A DNA stretch of 64,000 nucleotides from Amyelois transitella (GCF_032362555.1 NC_083505.1:1603501-1667500), one strand, 5' to 3'. Shown: positions 33,824 through 44,699, counted from the stretch's first letter. A program made the numbers and translations. The notes: generated from the sequence alone by a model not told the origin.

Positions 33824-36800
33824 ATGTATCCAGCGCGCGATCGTTTCCCGTCGACGTCATCGACGGACGAGAACGAGAGCGGCACAGACTGGGACACCGA
33901 CACAGTTCGCCACCCGCCCCCCTTGCACCCGACGCACTCGACGCACCAAGGTCACCCGTCGTTACCCCCGCACCCGACGCATCCGACGCACCCGTCGCAT
34001 TTGTCGCACCCGTCGCAGTTCTCACACCCGCCGCTACCGAGACACCCGCCGCCGCATCCGCAGGTCAAATGGCTTTTGGTTTATTTTAGTTACTGTTGCC
34101 GTGTGGTTCCCGCCAATAGAAAAAACAATAGGACCACTCCATCTCTTTCCCATGGATGTCTTGGATGGATACTTGGGATTCCTCTTTTAGGCGATGGGCT
34201 ATCGACCTGTCACTATTTGAATCTCAATCCTATCATTAAGCCAAACAGCTGAACGTGGCTTATCGGTCTTTTTAAAGACTGTTGGCTCTGTCTACCCCGC
34301 AAGGGTATATACCCGCATAGACGTGATTTAAATGTTATGTTTAGAAATGTCAATGGATTAGAATCTTTAAGCTAGCATTAATAACACTTAGTATTGCAGT
34401 TTACTTTGAATAGAGATTTGCATAGTTCCAGCTAAGCAATCATCTTCTGACCATAACAGGCTTACGGGCAGCACCCCCAAGCGATCATTGTAGGTTCCGT
34501 GCGCAAGCGCCGCGGCAACCTTCCCAAGCATTCCGTGAAGATCCTGAAACGTTGGCTTTACGACCACCGCTATAATGCGTACCCAAGTGACGCGGAGAAA
34601 CTGGCTTTGAGCCAGGAGGCGAACCTCACCGTTTTGCAAGTAGGTTAATTTTTTTTTTGAACTTTAGGCACATTAACACTCTCCCTGCCATGGGATCCGC
34701 CGGCGACCCCCACTAATTCTTGTTCCGCAAGCCAAAGCACTTTTGTAACTTTTTAGTTAGGAGGCCATGGGGTCCGCCGGTAGCCCCCAATTATTTTCTT
34801 TCCGCACGCCACGCACAATTTGTATAGTTATTCATTAGCACGCCACCCTTTTATTATGACAGTTAGCCGCCGGCCGCCCCCACGGCCTGTCGTGTGCGTT
34901 TTTCCCGCGTTTTTACATCGATCGCGAAACTCGATCTTCTTTTGATAATGTCCGACGACTCAGATTTCGATCCCGACTTTATACCCGAGTCGGACGATAG
35001 TGAATTAACTTCGGACGACGATGAATCGACGAGTAACAGTAATGCTAACTCCGATGGTGATACTATGACGCCGCCGAACCGCGGCGCTGGCGCCGGCTCA
35101 TCTCAACGTCCAGTTCAACGTGCGCAGACGTCGAGTAACGCAAGTTGCTGGTACCCGCCAACTGGAACCCGTCAGCAAGTATTTCCTTTTACTGGCACTC
35201 CTGGTGTGAAAAACATCCCCCAATTGTGTGAGACTGAATTGGATTATTTTCTTTTGTTTGTTGACGAAGAGATTATCAACTTGATGGTGACAATGACTAA
35301 TTGTTATGCAGTAAAGACCAAAATAACTACAACTTTGCGACGTTCGAGTAGACTGAATGACTGGAAAGATTGTGATCAACAAGAAATGAAAAAATTTATT
35401 GGCTTATTGATGTGGATGGGCCTGAAAAAGCTGCCTAAAATTGCAGATTACTGGAGTCGTAACCCGCTATATGAAAATAAAGTGGCTGGATCTACTATGA
35501 GCCGAAATCGTTTCGAATTGTTACTGCGTTGTTGGCATTTCGAAGATACCTTTTTTGCCGAGACATCACGCACAGATAAGTTGATCAAAATAAGGCGTTT
35601 AGTTCAGTTGATCACAACCAAATACCAAAATTTTAAGACTCCTGATGAATACCTGACAGTCGATGAGACCATGGTTGCGTTCCGTGGGCGTATAAAGTTC
35701 ATGCAATATATACCAGGTAAAAGGCACAAATACGGTATCAAGCTTTTTAAAATATGTGGAGACGACGGTTATACGTTTGATTTAATTGTATACGAAGGCA
35801 AAAAGGGTCCTGAGCGCCAACAGAATTTATCCAAAAACGTGGTGATGGAATTGAGCACTAAGTTCTTAGATGCTGGCCGAAGCATCATTACTGATAACTA
35901 TTATACGAGCGTAGATTTGGCCGAGTCTCTATTACAACATTCCACGCATTTGATAGGCACCGTCAGAAAAAACCGGAAAGGGTTACCCAAGAATGTAGTA
36001 GGCGAGAAATTGAAGAAGGGAGAATTGGTTGCGATGGAAAACGAAAAGGGGATTTTGGTATTTAAGTGGAAGGATAAGAGAGAAGTCTTGGCCTTGTCTA
36101 CTAAACACAAAGTGGGATTTGTCACTGTTACAAGCAAGCGCAACAAAAATAAATGTTCTCTGAAACCTATAGCAATTGCGGACTACAATAAGCACAAATG
36201 CTCAATTGACCTTTCTGATCAGATGGGAAGCTACTGCAACCCATCACGACGTAGCATTCGTTGGTTCCAAAAACTCGCAGTAGAATTGATACTGAACACA
36301 TCTGTCATAAATGCTTTTCTTGTTTACACGGCACATAAAAGAGTGAAATCCAAACGCTACACTATAACAAAATTCAGAGAACAACTAAGCATACAGTTAT
36401 TGGGTTTATATCAGGAAAGCACCAACGTTGCAGAGAATCGCGAAGCAGTAGAGCATAAGTTTGGGAAAAATCCTATAGCTGACCATCGTAATCGGATCAT
36501 ACGGCGTAAATGTATTCATTGTTACCAACTACTGCGCTTGCAAGGTAAAACAAGTGTTGAAGCCAAAAAGCTAACCAAAAAGACAAACACTGTCTGCCTT
36601 TTATGCCCCACTAAACCCAGTGTTTGCGCAGAGTGTTTCGCGACAATACACACGAAAAAGTAATTTTTTGAACATTATTATGTGTTTTTCAAACTTTTTA
36701 TAATAACTAACACAAATAAATACATAAATACTCTACTTATGCTGTTTTTATTTATAATTTTCTCAGTCTCATAAAAAACATATTATTGATCCTACTGACT

Positions 36801-38634
36801 TGCTTTTTTTTTTTATTTGTAGTTAAGTTCACGCTGACGCCATAACACATATTGAATTTTCCGTATTAGCCAGCCAGCAGGTACAAAATCTGTTTGAATT
36901 TGGGAGGTCAAGGCGGATCCCACGGCGTACTGAAACAATTTTTGTTGGTCCCGCCGGCAGACCCCATGGCTTCCTGGAACCATTTTATCTTGTAATTCTC
37001 GGCCTATTTATTGCAAAAACTTGGGGTACGCCGGCGACCCCGTGGCCTCCTGAACTAAAATATCATTATACTTTGCCGGCAGGGAGAGTGTTAAATGTAC
37101 TGGTGGACTTATGCCACAATGCAATATCTGTCAGTCGAACCTTGGGACCAAACTGATTTGGATGTACGGCTGGTAAGATTACTGTAAAAGAAATAGTTGG
37201 TAATATAAATTATATGAATAATAGTGCTATTTAATACACTTTCATATAAATTTATGTTTACATACCTGAGTAAATAAATAAATAAATATGTACAGGACAA
37301 CACGTATTGAGTTAGCCTCGAAGTAACTTCGAAACTTGTGTTACGAGATACTAACTTAACGATACTATATTTTGTAATAAATACTTATATAGATGAACAT
37401 CCAAGACCCAGGCCAATCAGAAAAAGTTCTTTTCTCATCATGCCCTGGCCAAGATATAATATATTATAAAATATAGTATCGTTGAGTTAGTATCTCGTAA
37501 CACAAGTCTCGAACTTACTCCGAGGCTAACTCAATGAGTGTTATTTGTCCCTTATATATTTATTATTAAAAAAACAAGACTTTACTCCTAACTTTACGAC
37601 ATCATCACTCTTAAAGCATAGATAACTTCGCTCTAGGTTTGCAACTGGTTCATAAACGCACGCCGCCGTATCCTTCCCGAAATGATACGTCGGGAGGGGC
37701 ATGATCCCCTGCACTATACCATATCAAGACGCGGCCGGAAGACCCCCGGGACCCATGCCGGCATTGTGGGGCCCATGATCGGCATGGACGGCGCCTCTAC
37801 ATCAGGAGTCACCCTTGGGCCAAATGTGACTGTGGCCGCGTGGAATGGCGTCGTAGTTCAGGTATTCTCTAATAGATATACTAGTATACTAGTAATAGTT
37901 TAGCCAAATAGCTAAACGTGGCGATTCAGTCTTTTCAAGACTGTTGGCTCTGTCTACCCCGCAAGGGATACAGACGTGACCATATGTATGTATATATTAA
38001 CAGTTTAACAACTTCTGAGTCGTGAATCTGTTTTATCCTATCGTTATACCCAACGTGCCGTGTGGTTGCCGGCACCAAAAGGAAAAAAGACTAGGACCAC
38101 CCTATCTCTTCTTGGGATTCTTATTTTAGGCAACGGGCTATCAACCTGTCACTTTTGAATGTCAATTATATCATCAAGCCAAACAGCTGAACGTGGCCTA
38201 TCAGTCTTTTCAAGACGGTTAGCTCTGTCTACCCCGCAAGGGATATAAACAAGATTATATGTATGTATGTATGTAAAAAATCATATGTCAGAACGAAGCC
38301 GAGATCCGTCACGACTACGGCGACGGCCTCCTGGTGTACCGGAGTGACGGTGACGAGCTGGTGGAGGAAGGGTACTCCAGCGCGATCAGCGAGGAGGAGG
38401 TGAAGTACGACCCGTCGGTCTGGCAGTCCGTCATCAGATACGGCCCGGAGGACAATGATCTCCATCCGGCTTCTAGGTATTTTTGTATTTGAATTCTTGG
38501 TGAGAGGTCCACGTGGGTAGTATTTAAAGATAGAAACCTTCCTCGGATAATTTTCTTTCCAACATTTCAAATAGGAACAAAAGACGTTTATAATTTTCGG
38601 AGGTTCTAAGGACATTCATACAGCGGACTTTATA

Positions 38635-38674
<40 letters not shown>

Positions 38675-41600
38675 ACTTATATATATATATATACGTGTAT
38701 ATAGAAATTTTAAGTTTGTTTTAGCCAATTCGAAATGATTTAGGGTCTTTAAGCTGAGATCATTATGTTAATTATACCTTCTTTAAAACTACCACATATT
38801 TGAAAGACCATTGTCCAATCTACATAATTGTAGTCCTCACAATGAGCTTGTTCACCAGAACAGCCCTGGAGTCTGTGGTTGTCGCAAGGACAAAATTTAA
38901 TCTTAATGTTTTTATACCTTTCTTAAAACTACCGCATATTTGAAAGACCATTGTCCAATCCTCACAACGACCTTCTTCACCAGAACAGCCCAGGTGTCTG
39001 TGGTGAGCACGGAGGCTGATCGCGGCCTGGCCGGCGCTGGGGCGTGGCGGGCGCCGGCGAGGCGTCGCATGCAGGTAACTGTACTTTCAACCTTCCTTCA
39101 CCTTCACCAAGGAAACTGAAGAGACTTAACAACTGCATACATACATACATATGGTCAAGTCTATATCCCTTGCGAGGTAGATAAAGCCAACAGTCTTGAA
39201 AAGACTGAATGGCCACGTTCAGCTGTTTGGCTTAATGATAGAATTGAGATTCAAATAGTGACAGGTTGCTAACCCATCGCCTAAAAAGGAATCCCAAGTT
39301 TGTAAGCCAATCCCTTAGTCGCCTTTTACGACATCCATGGGAAAGAGATGGAGTGGAATTGGAAAGTGGTCAATTGGAAAGAAGTATCTGCGAACCCGTC
39401 CGGGAAAGAGGCGTGATTTTATGTATGTATACGTATGTATGTATGTATGTGTACAAAGAAATGGTTTTGCACGATACAGGTGAGTACGCCATCGCCCCCC
39501 CGGCTGGCGGGCACCCCCCCGCCGGTGGCGCCGCCGCCGCCCGTGGCGGTGGAGCTCGAGGTGGCCACCACCGACATGTGGTGCCACACATAATTCATGT
39601 TGCGCGACATGGGGGTGTTGTGGAGACTGTCATTGTTAACATTGCTTCATGAAGAACTGACTAGTTTGAAATGTTGAAGAAAGAGTTGATGATTCGGGTT
39701 CATTTGCTTCATGAAGAGCTGACTAGTTTGAAATGTTGAAGAAAGAGTTGATAATTCGAGTTCATCAGTTTGATTTCACGTTTATTTTTCTTGTGTTGTG
39801 TGTTGTTTGTGAAATTTTTGATATTATTATGAAGAAGATTATCAGTCTTTCACGCAATATGGTAATCCAGATTGAATATTGCTCAATCATCTGTTTCAAA
39901 ACTCGGAGTCCGCTTTTTGAAAGCTGTGAAGAGATTTCGCAAAGTTATCACGGGCTGACACTATTCTGAGAGAGTCTGATTTTTTAATGATTTGTTCGTT
40001 TTGTTCTATATCAACGAGAAGAGATGGAGTAGTCCCAATTTAGTCTCCCAAAAACTCATGGTTGAAATTGTTTTGTGATTTAGATAAAAATTATTGGTCC
40101 GAATTTCTGGGTGGTACTATTTTCTTCTCTCCCATAAAATTACATTATAGAGCAAGAGCCCGTGAACGCCAGACATACCTTATTTTGTAAAAGCTGAAAG
40201 TTTCTGTAAATATGCCTCTAGTACAGGTAGGAACGATCCCCACCTATGGTACTCAGGCAGTGGTTGCTTTGGCAGGTAGCAGGTAATAAAGGTATACTTT
40301 TTTCAACCTGAAATTCGTTAATTTGTAAAGCTCAATTTTTTGATATTTTATCCGTAATAATACACAAACTCGCGTTACTCATTGCCAGACACGTACTATG
40401 GTTGCAACCCCTTGCCAGACACCCCTAAACTATAATATTTTGTAACTCTACTTACGTCATTTTGTAAAATCTGAATTTAATACATATTTTTTGGGGAATT
40501 ATTCAAACAAAGTTCCTGAAGTAGCCAGACAGTTTTGAAGGTTCTATTATCCTGCCAGACGCATTGGAGTGAGCAAAAGATGCAAGAGTGCGGAGTATAT
40601 GTAGTAACTGGAGCGAGTGGGACAGTTTACTATGCGTATATAACCGTCCGTTGAACAATACAAAATAAACTAGGGATGGCGATCTAAGATCGATTAATCG
40701 AGAAATCGATTATTTGGAGCGAAAAAATCGATCTTTTTAATCGATCGTATACATTGAATCGATCTCGTGAATCGATCTCAGACATTCTAAAATCGAGATA
40801 CGATTTTTTCTGTTTTGGTTTAAACCATACAATTAATTGAAGGCCCGTATTACAAGAGTGCTGCCGGTTGATTACTCAAAACCTCGCAAGAGAGAAGAAG
40901 AACCTTGTGAGCGCCTATTTTCAGTTGCTGGAAACATAGCAAATGATGAGCGGAACCGCTTGGATCCCGGTAGACTTGACTGATTGTTGTTTTTAAAAAG
41001 GTAAGGTATTAATCATTGGGAACTTTAAGTCAAATTATCTTATTGTTTTTGATTAAAAAAGATTTGAAAATAAATGTTTTGTTTTCTACCTGATCTGATA
41101 CATTGATGATAATAGTAATAAAAATAATTGTTAAAAGAATTTGATAAAAAGATTGTTAATTCTAACATTTGTCTTGTTTTTTATACAGTGAAAAAAACAT
41201 TTTGGAAAAATATCGAATTTTTGAGGATTGATTCATCAGGTCACATCCCTAAAATAAACGACAGCTGATGCGCAATGAAACGTCGCAAGAAACCGAACAC
41301 TCTGTCCCACTCGCTCCAGTTACTACATATACTCCGCACTCTTGCATCTTTTGCTCACTCCAATGCGTCTGGCAGCATAATAGAACCTTCAAAACTGTCT
41401 GGCTACTTCAGAAACTTTGTTTGAATAATTCCCCAAAAAATATGTATTAAATTCAGATTTTACAAAATGACGTAATTAGAGTTACAAAATATTATAGTTT
41501 AGGGGTGTCTGGCAAGGGGTTGCAACCATAGTACGTGTCTGGCAATGAGTAACGCGAGTTTGTGTATTATTACGGATAAAATATCAAAAAATTGAGCTTT

Positions 41601-42232
41601 ACAAATTAACGAATTTCAGGTTGAAAAAAGTATACCTTTATTACCTGCTACCTGCCAAAGCAACCACTGCCTGAGTACCATAGGTGGGGATCGTTCCTAC
41701 CTGTACTAGAGGCATATTTACAGAAACTTTCAGCTTTTACAAAATAAGGTATGTCTGGCGTTCACGGGCTCTTGGGCTATTAGTCCACCCACAAATACCC
41801 TCACGTTTCGAATAATCTAGCTCTCCAGTTTATTTCTGTCGTAAACTATTTCGGAGGGGTCGGTGTTAAAACACTATTATAATTATAATTGTATCTAGCG
41901 TTTTCTAAGAGAATGGTAAAGTTTTGTTTTAGTTCGAGTATAAATAAAATGTTTTTCACGAATCTGCTTTTCCTTTTGTAATTAGAAGCCGCGGTAAGTG
42001 TGTTTTAATACCGGCATCACCTGAATGTTTATTATTAAAAATTTCAAATAACGTTCCAAAAATTTCTTTTGGTTGTGAGATTTCACTTTATGATGATGAT
42101 GATGTGATTCAGGTGGTGCCGGATGAGAGTGAGGGTGAACAAGACAAGTTCAAGTGCCTGTATTTGCTCGTGGAGACGGCGGTGGCCGTTAGGCAAAGGG
42201 AGAAGGAACAAGAGATGATTCTGCCACTCTAA
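33824..42232 (+). CDS. achi: TGIF-type TALE homeobox transcription factor (achintya/vismay-like)
   Basis: Six coding exons: 33824-34063, 34460-34639, 37637-37861, 38292-38476, 38984-39074 and a last exon at 42113-42232 (alternatively 39480-39593). All joins are in phase, giving about 346 residues. Exon 1 is Ser/Asp-rich, then (HPT/HPS)n. The homeodomain starts [20 protein letters not shown] (96 on), has the TALE loop AYPS and, after an intron, [15 protein letters not shown] with Ile at position 50. The C-terminal helix [18 protein letters not shown] is the TGIF/achi end signature. TGIF proteins are DNA-binding repressors; the fly pair achi/vis drives spermatocyte gene expression. A polyadenylation signal AATAAA is at 42609. 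The true start could be in an upstream exon. Intron 2 carries a whole piggyBac. Confidence 0.93.
34099..34328 (+). repeat. SINE-A copy in TGIF intron 1
   Basis: Nearly complete with an internal deletion; ends CGCATAGACGTGATT. Confidence 0.85.
34673..37094 (+). mobile_element. Structurally intact piggyBac element in TGIF intron 2
   Basis: TTAA at 34673-34676 and 37091-37094 flank a 2,414-bp element with perfect 13-bp terminal repeats, CACTCTCCCTGCC (34677-34689) and its complement (37078-37090). One uninterrupted transposase gene fills the middle, in the same direction as the host gene. GC-rich subterminal words (TCCGCCGGCGACCCCCA type) recur three times on each side. TTAA targets and TIRs are diagnostic for the piggyBac superfamily. 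Everything needed for mobility seems present, suggesting a recent arrival. Confidence 0.96.
34948..36663 (+). CDS. piggyBac transposase
   Basis: 571 residues from the first ATG (34948; an upstream GTG in frame is not a likely start). The acidic N terminus ([19 protein letters not shown]) is usual for the family. The DDE_Tnp_1_7 core follows, with catalytic aspartates in [12 protein letters not shown] (Asp239), IITDNYYTS (Asp316) and [11 protein letters not shown] (Asp421, Asp424), matching D268, D346 and D447 of the Trichoplusia element. The C terminus has the cross-brace zinc domain with CxxC pairs at 522/525, 550/553 and 560/563 that binds the transposon end. No stop or frameshift is seen. 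It cuts and pastes at TTAA and heals the donor site seamlessly. A polyadenylation signal AATAAA lies near 36714. Confidence 0.97.
   Translation: MSDDSDFDPDFIPESDDSELTSDDDESTSNSNANSDGDTMTPPNRGAGAGSSQRPVQRAQTSSNASCWYPPTGTRQQVFPFTGTPGVKNIPQLCETELDYFLLFVDEEIINLMVTMTNCYAVKTKITTTLRRSSRLNDWKDCDQQEMKKFIGLLMWMGLKKLPKIADYWSRNPLYENKVAGSTMSRNRFELLLRCWHFEDTFFAETSRTDKLIKIRRLVQLITTKYQNFKTPDEYLTVDETMVAFRGRIKFMQYIPGKRHKYGIKLFKICGDDGYTFDLIVYEGKKGPERQQNLSKNVVMELSTKFLDAGRSIITDNYYTSVDLAESLLQHSTHLIGTVRKNRKGLPKNVVGEKLKKGELVAMENEKGILVFKWKDKREVLALSTKHKVGFVTVTSKRNKNKCSLKPIAIADYNKHKCSIDLSDQMGSYCNPSRRSIRWFQKLAVELILNTSVINAFLVYTAHKRVKSKRYTITKFREQLSIQLLGLYQESTNVAENREAVEHKFGKNPIADHRNRIIRRKCIHCYQLLRLQGKTSVEAKKLTKKTNTVCLLCPTKPSVCAECFATIHTKK
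37308..37540. repeat. Two SINE-T copies head to head
   Basis: A minus copy (about 37308-37451; GGCCAGGGCATGATGAGAAA to CGAGGCTAACTCAAT) abuts a plus tail (about 37461-37540), making about 70-bp inverted arms. The minus copy contains the uninterrupted ATATAAGTATTTATTACAAA sequence, the empty site for the Helitron at 14.9 kb. Lies in TGIF intron 2 between piggyBac and exon 3. Confidence 0.85.
37905..38276 (+). repeat. SINE-A fragments in TGIF intron 3
   Basis: A 3'-end piece (about 37905-37995, from AGCCAAATAGCTAAACGTGG) is followed by a separate, internally deleted copy (38056-38276) whose (TATG)n tail ends 16 bp before exon 4 (38292). Confidence 0.8.
38639..38695. repeat. (TA)n microsatellite
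   Basis: About 16 TA units, a short break (CCTACT), then about 7 more. In TGIF intron 4. Confidence 0.95.
38785..39003 (+). repeat. Tandem duplication spanning the 3' splice site of TGIF exon 5
   Basis: The block ACCACATATTTGAAAGACCA...TTGTTCACCAGAACAGCCCT (about 38788-38875) recurs at about 38912-39000 with the real acceptor CACCAG|AACAGCCCAG. The first copy also keeps CACCAG|AACAGCCC but loses the open frame after it, so it is a decoy or relic acceptor. Confidence 0.85.
39137..39452 (-). repeat. SINE-A copy followed by a plus LINE tail
   Basis: Minus SINE-A at 39137-39358 (head missing), then a plus-strand LINE end (about 39392-39452: GTCCGGGAAAGAGGCGTGAT and (TATG)n) just upstream of alternative exon 6a. 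Confidence 0.8.
39480..39593 (+). CDS. achi: Alternative last coding exon of the TGIF gene
   Basis: The acceptor CGATACAG|GTGAGT is in phase 0 with exon 5. The exon codes 37 residues, Pro-rich ([20 protein letters not shown]) then [16 protein letters not shown] and a stop. The distal exon at 42113 also begins in phase 0, so exon 5 can be joined to either. Isoform a (344 residues) would lack the conserved C-terminal helix. The exon's high GC against its AT-rich flanks and clean frame support it. A truncated read-through product is the alternative explanation. Confidence 0.65.
   Translation: MSTPSPPRLAGTPPPVAPPPPVAVELEVATTDMWCHT
39642..39765 (+). repeat. 62-bp tandem duplication
   Basis: TTGCTTCATGAAGAACTGAC... 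(39642-39703) is repeated at 39704-39765 with only a few changes. It lies just past the stop of alternative exon 6a. Confidence 0.92.
40153..41774. mobile_element. Large foldback MITE (473-bp arms) interrupted by a hAT
   Basis: Arms 40153-40625 and 41302-41774 are reverse complements over about 473 bp (CAAGAGCCCGTGAACGCCAG at the outside, GGAGCGAGTGGGACAG at the inside). Without the nested hAT the loop is only about 90 bp. The word GCCAGAC occurs five times in each arm. Outer target duplications are not clear, so the superfamily is open. Lies in the last TGIF intron. Confidence 0.9.
40663..41259 (+). mobile_element. hAT transposon remnant with 8-bp target duplication
   Basis: The element, 40671-41251, has terminal repeats TAGGGATG and CATCCCTA and is flanked by AAATAAAC at 40663-40670 and 41252-41259, the 8-bp duplication of hAT. 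Near the left end ATCGATTAATCGAGAAATCG-type words repeat. Inside, 40910-41005 codes [20 protein letters not shown] then DPGRLD, the hAT C-terminal dimerisation motif. It is followed by a TGA where a Trp codon is usual and then LLFLKR. Most of the transposase is deleted. Confidence 0.92.
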
Positions 42233-42864
42233 ATGGAAGATGTGTCCAATGTTTTTCTGGAAAAAATGGTTATTTATCAACTGTGTTTATCAAATAAGAG
42301 TTAAGGAAAGTGGAAAGTACTTTTTTCCACAGATGACTAGGTTTTGTGATTAATTAGGAAAAATGTTTAATTTCACATTGGTTATAAGGGAAATCTTAGA
42401 TAAATCTTGAAATCTTCATATTTTGAACAATCAATTGAATGATGATAACTAATATGGACATACCTATATAAATCTATGATTTACTAATGGTTATTTTTAA
42501 GTTTCACTTCGATTTAAGCAAGACATTTTTGTTTTATTTTATGTTATTAAGATTTAGCTAGAAGATAAGCTCTACCGTTTTCCAATTTACCAATTTTGTT
42601 GTTTGATCAATAAAGTATAATATTTGCCTGTTTTTTGTTAATGCTTCGTATTTTCATATATCTTTACTCCCTAAAACCTGTTTACAGGGTGCACTAATTT
42701 CTTTATATTATCAATAAAATCTGGTCAATGGTGACAACAACAAGATTACGAAAAGATAACACAATTTGCTTATCAGAATAAAAACATTATATTAACAAAG
42801 TGTCATTATAAATTAATTAAAAAGTATGTATTTACAAATTGTCTAATGTGTGGTGGTTTGTGGT

Positions 42865-44699
42865 TCACTTGACTAGAGGGTCCAGGATCTTCTGCACGTC
42901 TGCGAAGATCACGTCCACGGATCGTTCGGCATTTAACTGGAATTAATAAATTAATTTAATATTAAGAACACTTGACGATAGAAAGCTTGTGATGTCGCCC
43001 CGAGGAACACGAACAAATTTTGATAACCCCCAAAATTCTGATCTAAATTAAGTATATCTCCACCTTTTTGCGCCCTTGTTCATGATCACGTAGATTTACC
43101 AAATCCAGGGTAAGTCTACCTGACCTACCTGGTATGCAAACCCAAAATAAGGTCTTGGTCTAAATTGACTGAAGAGATTGCTTTAGCGATAAGCGATAAG
43201 TCAGGCTTTTTTTTGTGACTTTCCTTTTCTTTTGATGCAATAAAGAGTTTATCTATCTATTTATCAATGGGAATCTTGAATGCAATAGAATACATATTAA
43301 ATCGTAAATATGATCATGATCGATGACTAGTGGGATAGATGGTAACATTTGACTTATGTCTCAAGAATGAGAATCTTCCCTTAGGAACAATCTGTTTACT
43401 TTCTCAATTGTCAAATCTCACAGTTCATCTATATTTTTTATAGCTGTGCCCGCGACTTCGTCACAATACCTCAATTTGAACCAGAACCTCCTAATAGTTG
43501 CAGCGTGATGTTATAAAGCCTAAAGCCTTCCTCGACAAATGTTCTATTCAACACACAAAAAAAAAATCAATTCAAACCAGTAGTTCCTGAGATTAGCGCG
43601 TTCAAACAAACAAACAAACTCTTCAGCTTTATAATATTTGTATATACTCGCACGCGATACGACTTCTCTCTAACCACATTTTTATTCTCAATGAACTAAC
43701 AATATATCTTGACCCTCACCCTTTGGATTTTGTTCGGGTACTGCGCCAAGACCTGGTCGTTGTTGTCCAGGAAGGTCTTGAGCCTGAGTTTGATGGTCTC
43801 CTCGTTATCATCAGAACGTCCCGAGCTGGCTGCGCGGCCGAGCAGCCGCTTTGTCAACGTTTCCGATGACGCTTCGAAGTATAGGATCACCTGGATATAT
43901 TTGGAATACCACAATTATTATGTTTTTTTTCTATTGTTGAGCAACTCAGTGGGATTAATGAGATCAGAGGAAGAGATCCAGAGGAAGACAGAAGCATTTT
44001 TATTTGCATTTTAACATGCCTTTTTGTTGGAGAAGTCTTCGTAGAATTTGTATGTATGTCTCTAAAAACTTATTACAATGATTGTCTAGATATATTTATA
44101 TTTAGATGGTTTGGTCATGTGGAGAGAATGAATGAAAGCAGGTTGACTAAGCAGATATACGAGGAGAGTGTGGAGGGAAAGGTCGGAGTGGGAAGGCCTA
44201 GACGAACATATCTTGATCAAATTAAGGACGTCCTGGCAAAAGGGTCAGGTCAAGAGTACCCGAAACATGGATGAAGCCAAGGAAGTATGCAGAGATCGTG
44301 GCAAGTGGAAAGATGTAGTTTCTGTCTACCCCTCCGGGAAAGAGGCGTGATTTTATGTATGTATGTATGTATATTTTAAAGCTGTATCCTGTGGTATCTA
44401 CTTCCAAGTAAAATTAAACAGTAGTTTATTCAGGGTTTTTGTTAGCCATTATTTAGTAGGTACTTAAAAGTTAACATTATAAATAGAAAGTTTATCAGGA
44501 AAAAATGTCGTCTCGTGTAGACATGAAAAATGTCGCTTTAGAGTTGCCAACTTCTGTTGACGGAAGTTTAATGTTAGTAAGAGATTAAAGTACACCGAGA
44601 AACAGAACAAATCTATGATGAAAGATATTGATGACGACATACATACATACATACATACATACATACATACATACATACATACATACATACATACATACA

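Noticed and set aside
33780-34190. Arg-rich ORF ([15 protein letters not shown]) overlapping TGIF exon 1
   Set aside because: Out-of-frame shadow. The HPT/HPS frame joins in phase with GCTTACGGGCAGCACCCC at 34460 and leads into the homeodomain.
34494-34639. Later acceptor TTGTAG|GTTCCG for TGIF exon 2
   Set aside because: It needs a phase-1 partner that exon 1 does not give; the acceptor at 34459 keeps phase 0 and an uninterrupted frame.
34894-34947. Upstream in-frame start of the piggyBac transposase
   Set aside because: The codon at 34894 is GTG; the first ATG is 34948 and begins the acidic N terminus typical of the family.
38229-38615. Minus-strand ORFs over TGIF exon 4
   Set aside because: Shadows of a GC-rich plus-strand exon whose phase fits its neighbours.
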